Source of the DNA: Candidatus Omnitrophota bacterium
GTDB taxonomy: Bacteria > Omnitrophota > Gorgyraeia > Tantalellales > Tantalellaceae
NCBI GenBank assembly: GCA_018814505.1
Contig: JAHIZQ010000200.1
Location: forward strand, 1-7,558
Length of the DNA stretch: 7,558 bases
Reading direction: 5' to 3'
The notes under the pieces are model-generated. The model made no database searches. It saw only the letters and a list, made by a program, of their open reading frames with translations, and was not told the origin of the DNA. Positions 6,910 to 7,558 of this stretch are shown piece by piece. The translations under genes and the position numbers were made by a program. How positions within the stretch are numbered: the stretch's first letter is position 1; the number at the start of each line of letters is the position of its first letter.

Positions 6910-6982
6910 GGGGTCTAGCCCTTGAAATGTGAAACTTTGATATTAATTGTTTGCAAAGTTTCACATTTCAAGGGCTGACCCC
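6910..6982. repeat. 73-bp palindromic repeat, copy 2 (loop inverted relative to copy 1)
   Basis: Left arm 6910-6939 and right arm 6954-6982 pair throughout apart from one extra T at 6916 in the left arm. The 14-nt loop at 6940-6953 is ATATTAATTGTTTG, the exact reverse complement of the copy 1 loop, while the outer flanks (CTTGGGG, CCCCATTACTG) keep the same orientation as copy 1. It fills almost all of the space between the MORN stop (6996) and crcB. No T-run follows the stem. The presumed nature is as for copy 1: a REP/MITE-like mobile palindrome. Confidence 0.93.
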
Positions 6983-6995
6983 ATTACTGCAGTTT

Positions 6996-7517
6996 TTATT
7001 TACCAATATATTGCCCATTTTCCCAAATGCCTGAAAGTTCTATTTTCCCATCACCATCTTCTACATGAACATAAGTTCCTTCACCATGAAATTTTCCTTT
7101 TTTAAACTCGCCATCATACCGATCTTTATTCCCCAAAATTAATACCCCTTTACCGCTCATGGCACCGTCTCTCATTTCTCCTTCATATGTATCTCCATTA
7201 CTGAAAAAATATCCCCCCGCGCCGTGCGGTAATCCGCCCTTAAATTCTCCTTCATATTTACTGCCGTCTTTTTCAAAATATATTCCTTTGCCATCCATCA
7301 ATCCGTCTTTAAAGTCCCCCGAATAGCTGGAACCGTTCCGCCAGACAAGGGTTCCCTTACCGTTAAATAAACCATTCTTAAAATCACCTTCATATTCGGA
7401 ACTATCCGGCAAAAGAATTTTTCCAAATCCATCTTTAATTTGTTCAGCATTTGCCAAAAATGAAACAAATAACATGATTAAACAAATATTTATTGCAACG
7501 ACTTTTTTAATGTTCAT
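6996..7517 (-). CDS. Secreted MORN-repeat protein
   Basis: 173 residues. Positions 1-24 form a signal peptide (Lys-Lys, long hydrophobic core, cleavage near ANA/EQ), so the protein acts in the periplasm or outside the cell. The rest is MORN repeats, whose Y-[ES]-G-[DE] starts fall at Tyr42, 65, 88, 111 and 134, a perfect 23-residue period, each followed by a G-x-G turn. A weaker half repeat, GIWENGQYIGK, closes the protein. The units form an extended beta-hairpin array with no catalytic domain, so a binding or structural role is most likely; the ligand is unknown. The start ATG (7515-7517) has AAAGGA (7528-7533) at 10 nt, rather long. The gene precedes the palindrome and crcB on the same strand. 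Whether it belongs functionally with crcB or with the export operon cannot be told. The region upstream (7518-7558) is too short to judge a promoter. Confidence 0.88.
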   Translation of the reverse strand: MNIKKVVAINICLIMLFVSFLANAEQIKDGFGKILLPDSSEYEGDFKNGLFNGKGTLVWRNGSSYSGDFKDGLMDGKGIYFEKDGSKYEGEFKGGLPHGAGGYFFSNGDTYEGEMRDGAMSGKGVLILGNKDRYDGEFKKGKFHGEGTYVHVEDGDGKIELSGIWENGQYIGK

Positions 7518-7558
7518 ATGCGCTTTTTCCTTTCTCTTTCAAATAAAACTTCTGTTTG

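Noticed and set aside
6107..6982. Composite transposon or CRISPR-like array made of the two repeats.
   Set aside because: There are only two copies, 800 bp apart, with no transposase, integrase or cas gene, and no convincing target duplication around the pair.
6898..6995. Fluoride riboswitch ahead of crcB.
   Set aside because: The whole interval is taken by the palindrome and short flanks; no sequence resembling the conserved riboswitch core was found.

Overview
The window looks like an AT-rich genome of a two-membrane (Gram-negative-type) bacterium, possibly an anaerobe. An outer-membrane beta-barrel protein with a signal peptide and a C-terminal Phe shows an outer membrane. A flavodoxin-like protein with two 4Fe-4S clusters points to low-potential redox metabolism. 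The mix of short TPR, MORN and EFR1-type genes with scattered long palindromes recalls uncultured lineages such as Omnitrophota, but that is only an impression and no marker gene here settles it. Every supported gene lies on the minus strand, so transcription runs from high to low coordinates.

Region 1 (about 7517 to 6164) holds three genes: a secreted MORN-repeat protein, a CrcB/FluC fluoride channel and a DUF190 protein. The last two form a familiar pair. The pair is bracketed almost exactly by two copies of a palindrome of about 72 bp (6107-6178 and 6910-6982). One copy lies between the MORN gene and the crcB ribosome binding site. The other overlaps the end of the DUF190 gene and supplies its last codons and stop.

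Region 2 (about 6089 to 1, running off the left edge) is a tightly packed five-gene operon behind a good sigma-70-like promoter (6061-6089). In transcription order it encodes: an EFR1-type flavodoxin/ferredoxin protein; a membrane-anchored SGNH/GDSL hydrolase; a membrane-anchored TPR protein; a secreted TPR protein fused to an outer-membrane beta-barrel; and a membrane GT2 synthase of the cellulose-synthase (BcsA) type, cut by the window edge. The first three genes are joined by 4-bp ATGA overlaps, and the next two gaps are about 31 and 45 bp.

Taken together, region 2 reads as a synthase-dependent exopolysaccharide system. The GT2 protein would polymerise and extrude a glycan across the inner membrane, the two TPR proteins would form the periplasmic scaffold and outer-membrane exit pore, and the SGNH enzyme would edit acyl groups on the polymer. 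The redox protein is the unexpected member. No gene here identifies the sugar, and no intact mobile element, tRNA, rRNA or CRISPR array was seen. No gene-free stretch exceeds 300 bases; the longest (6026-6163) holds the operon promoter and most of one palindrome.
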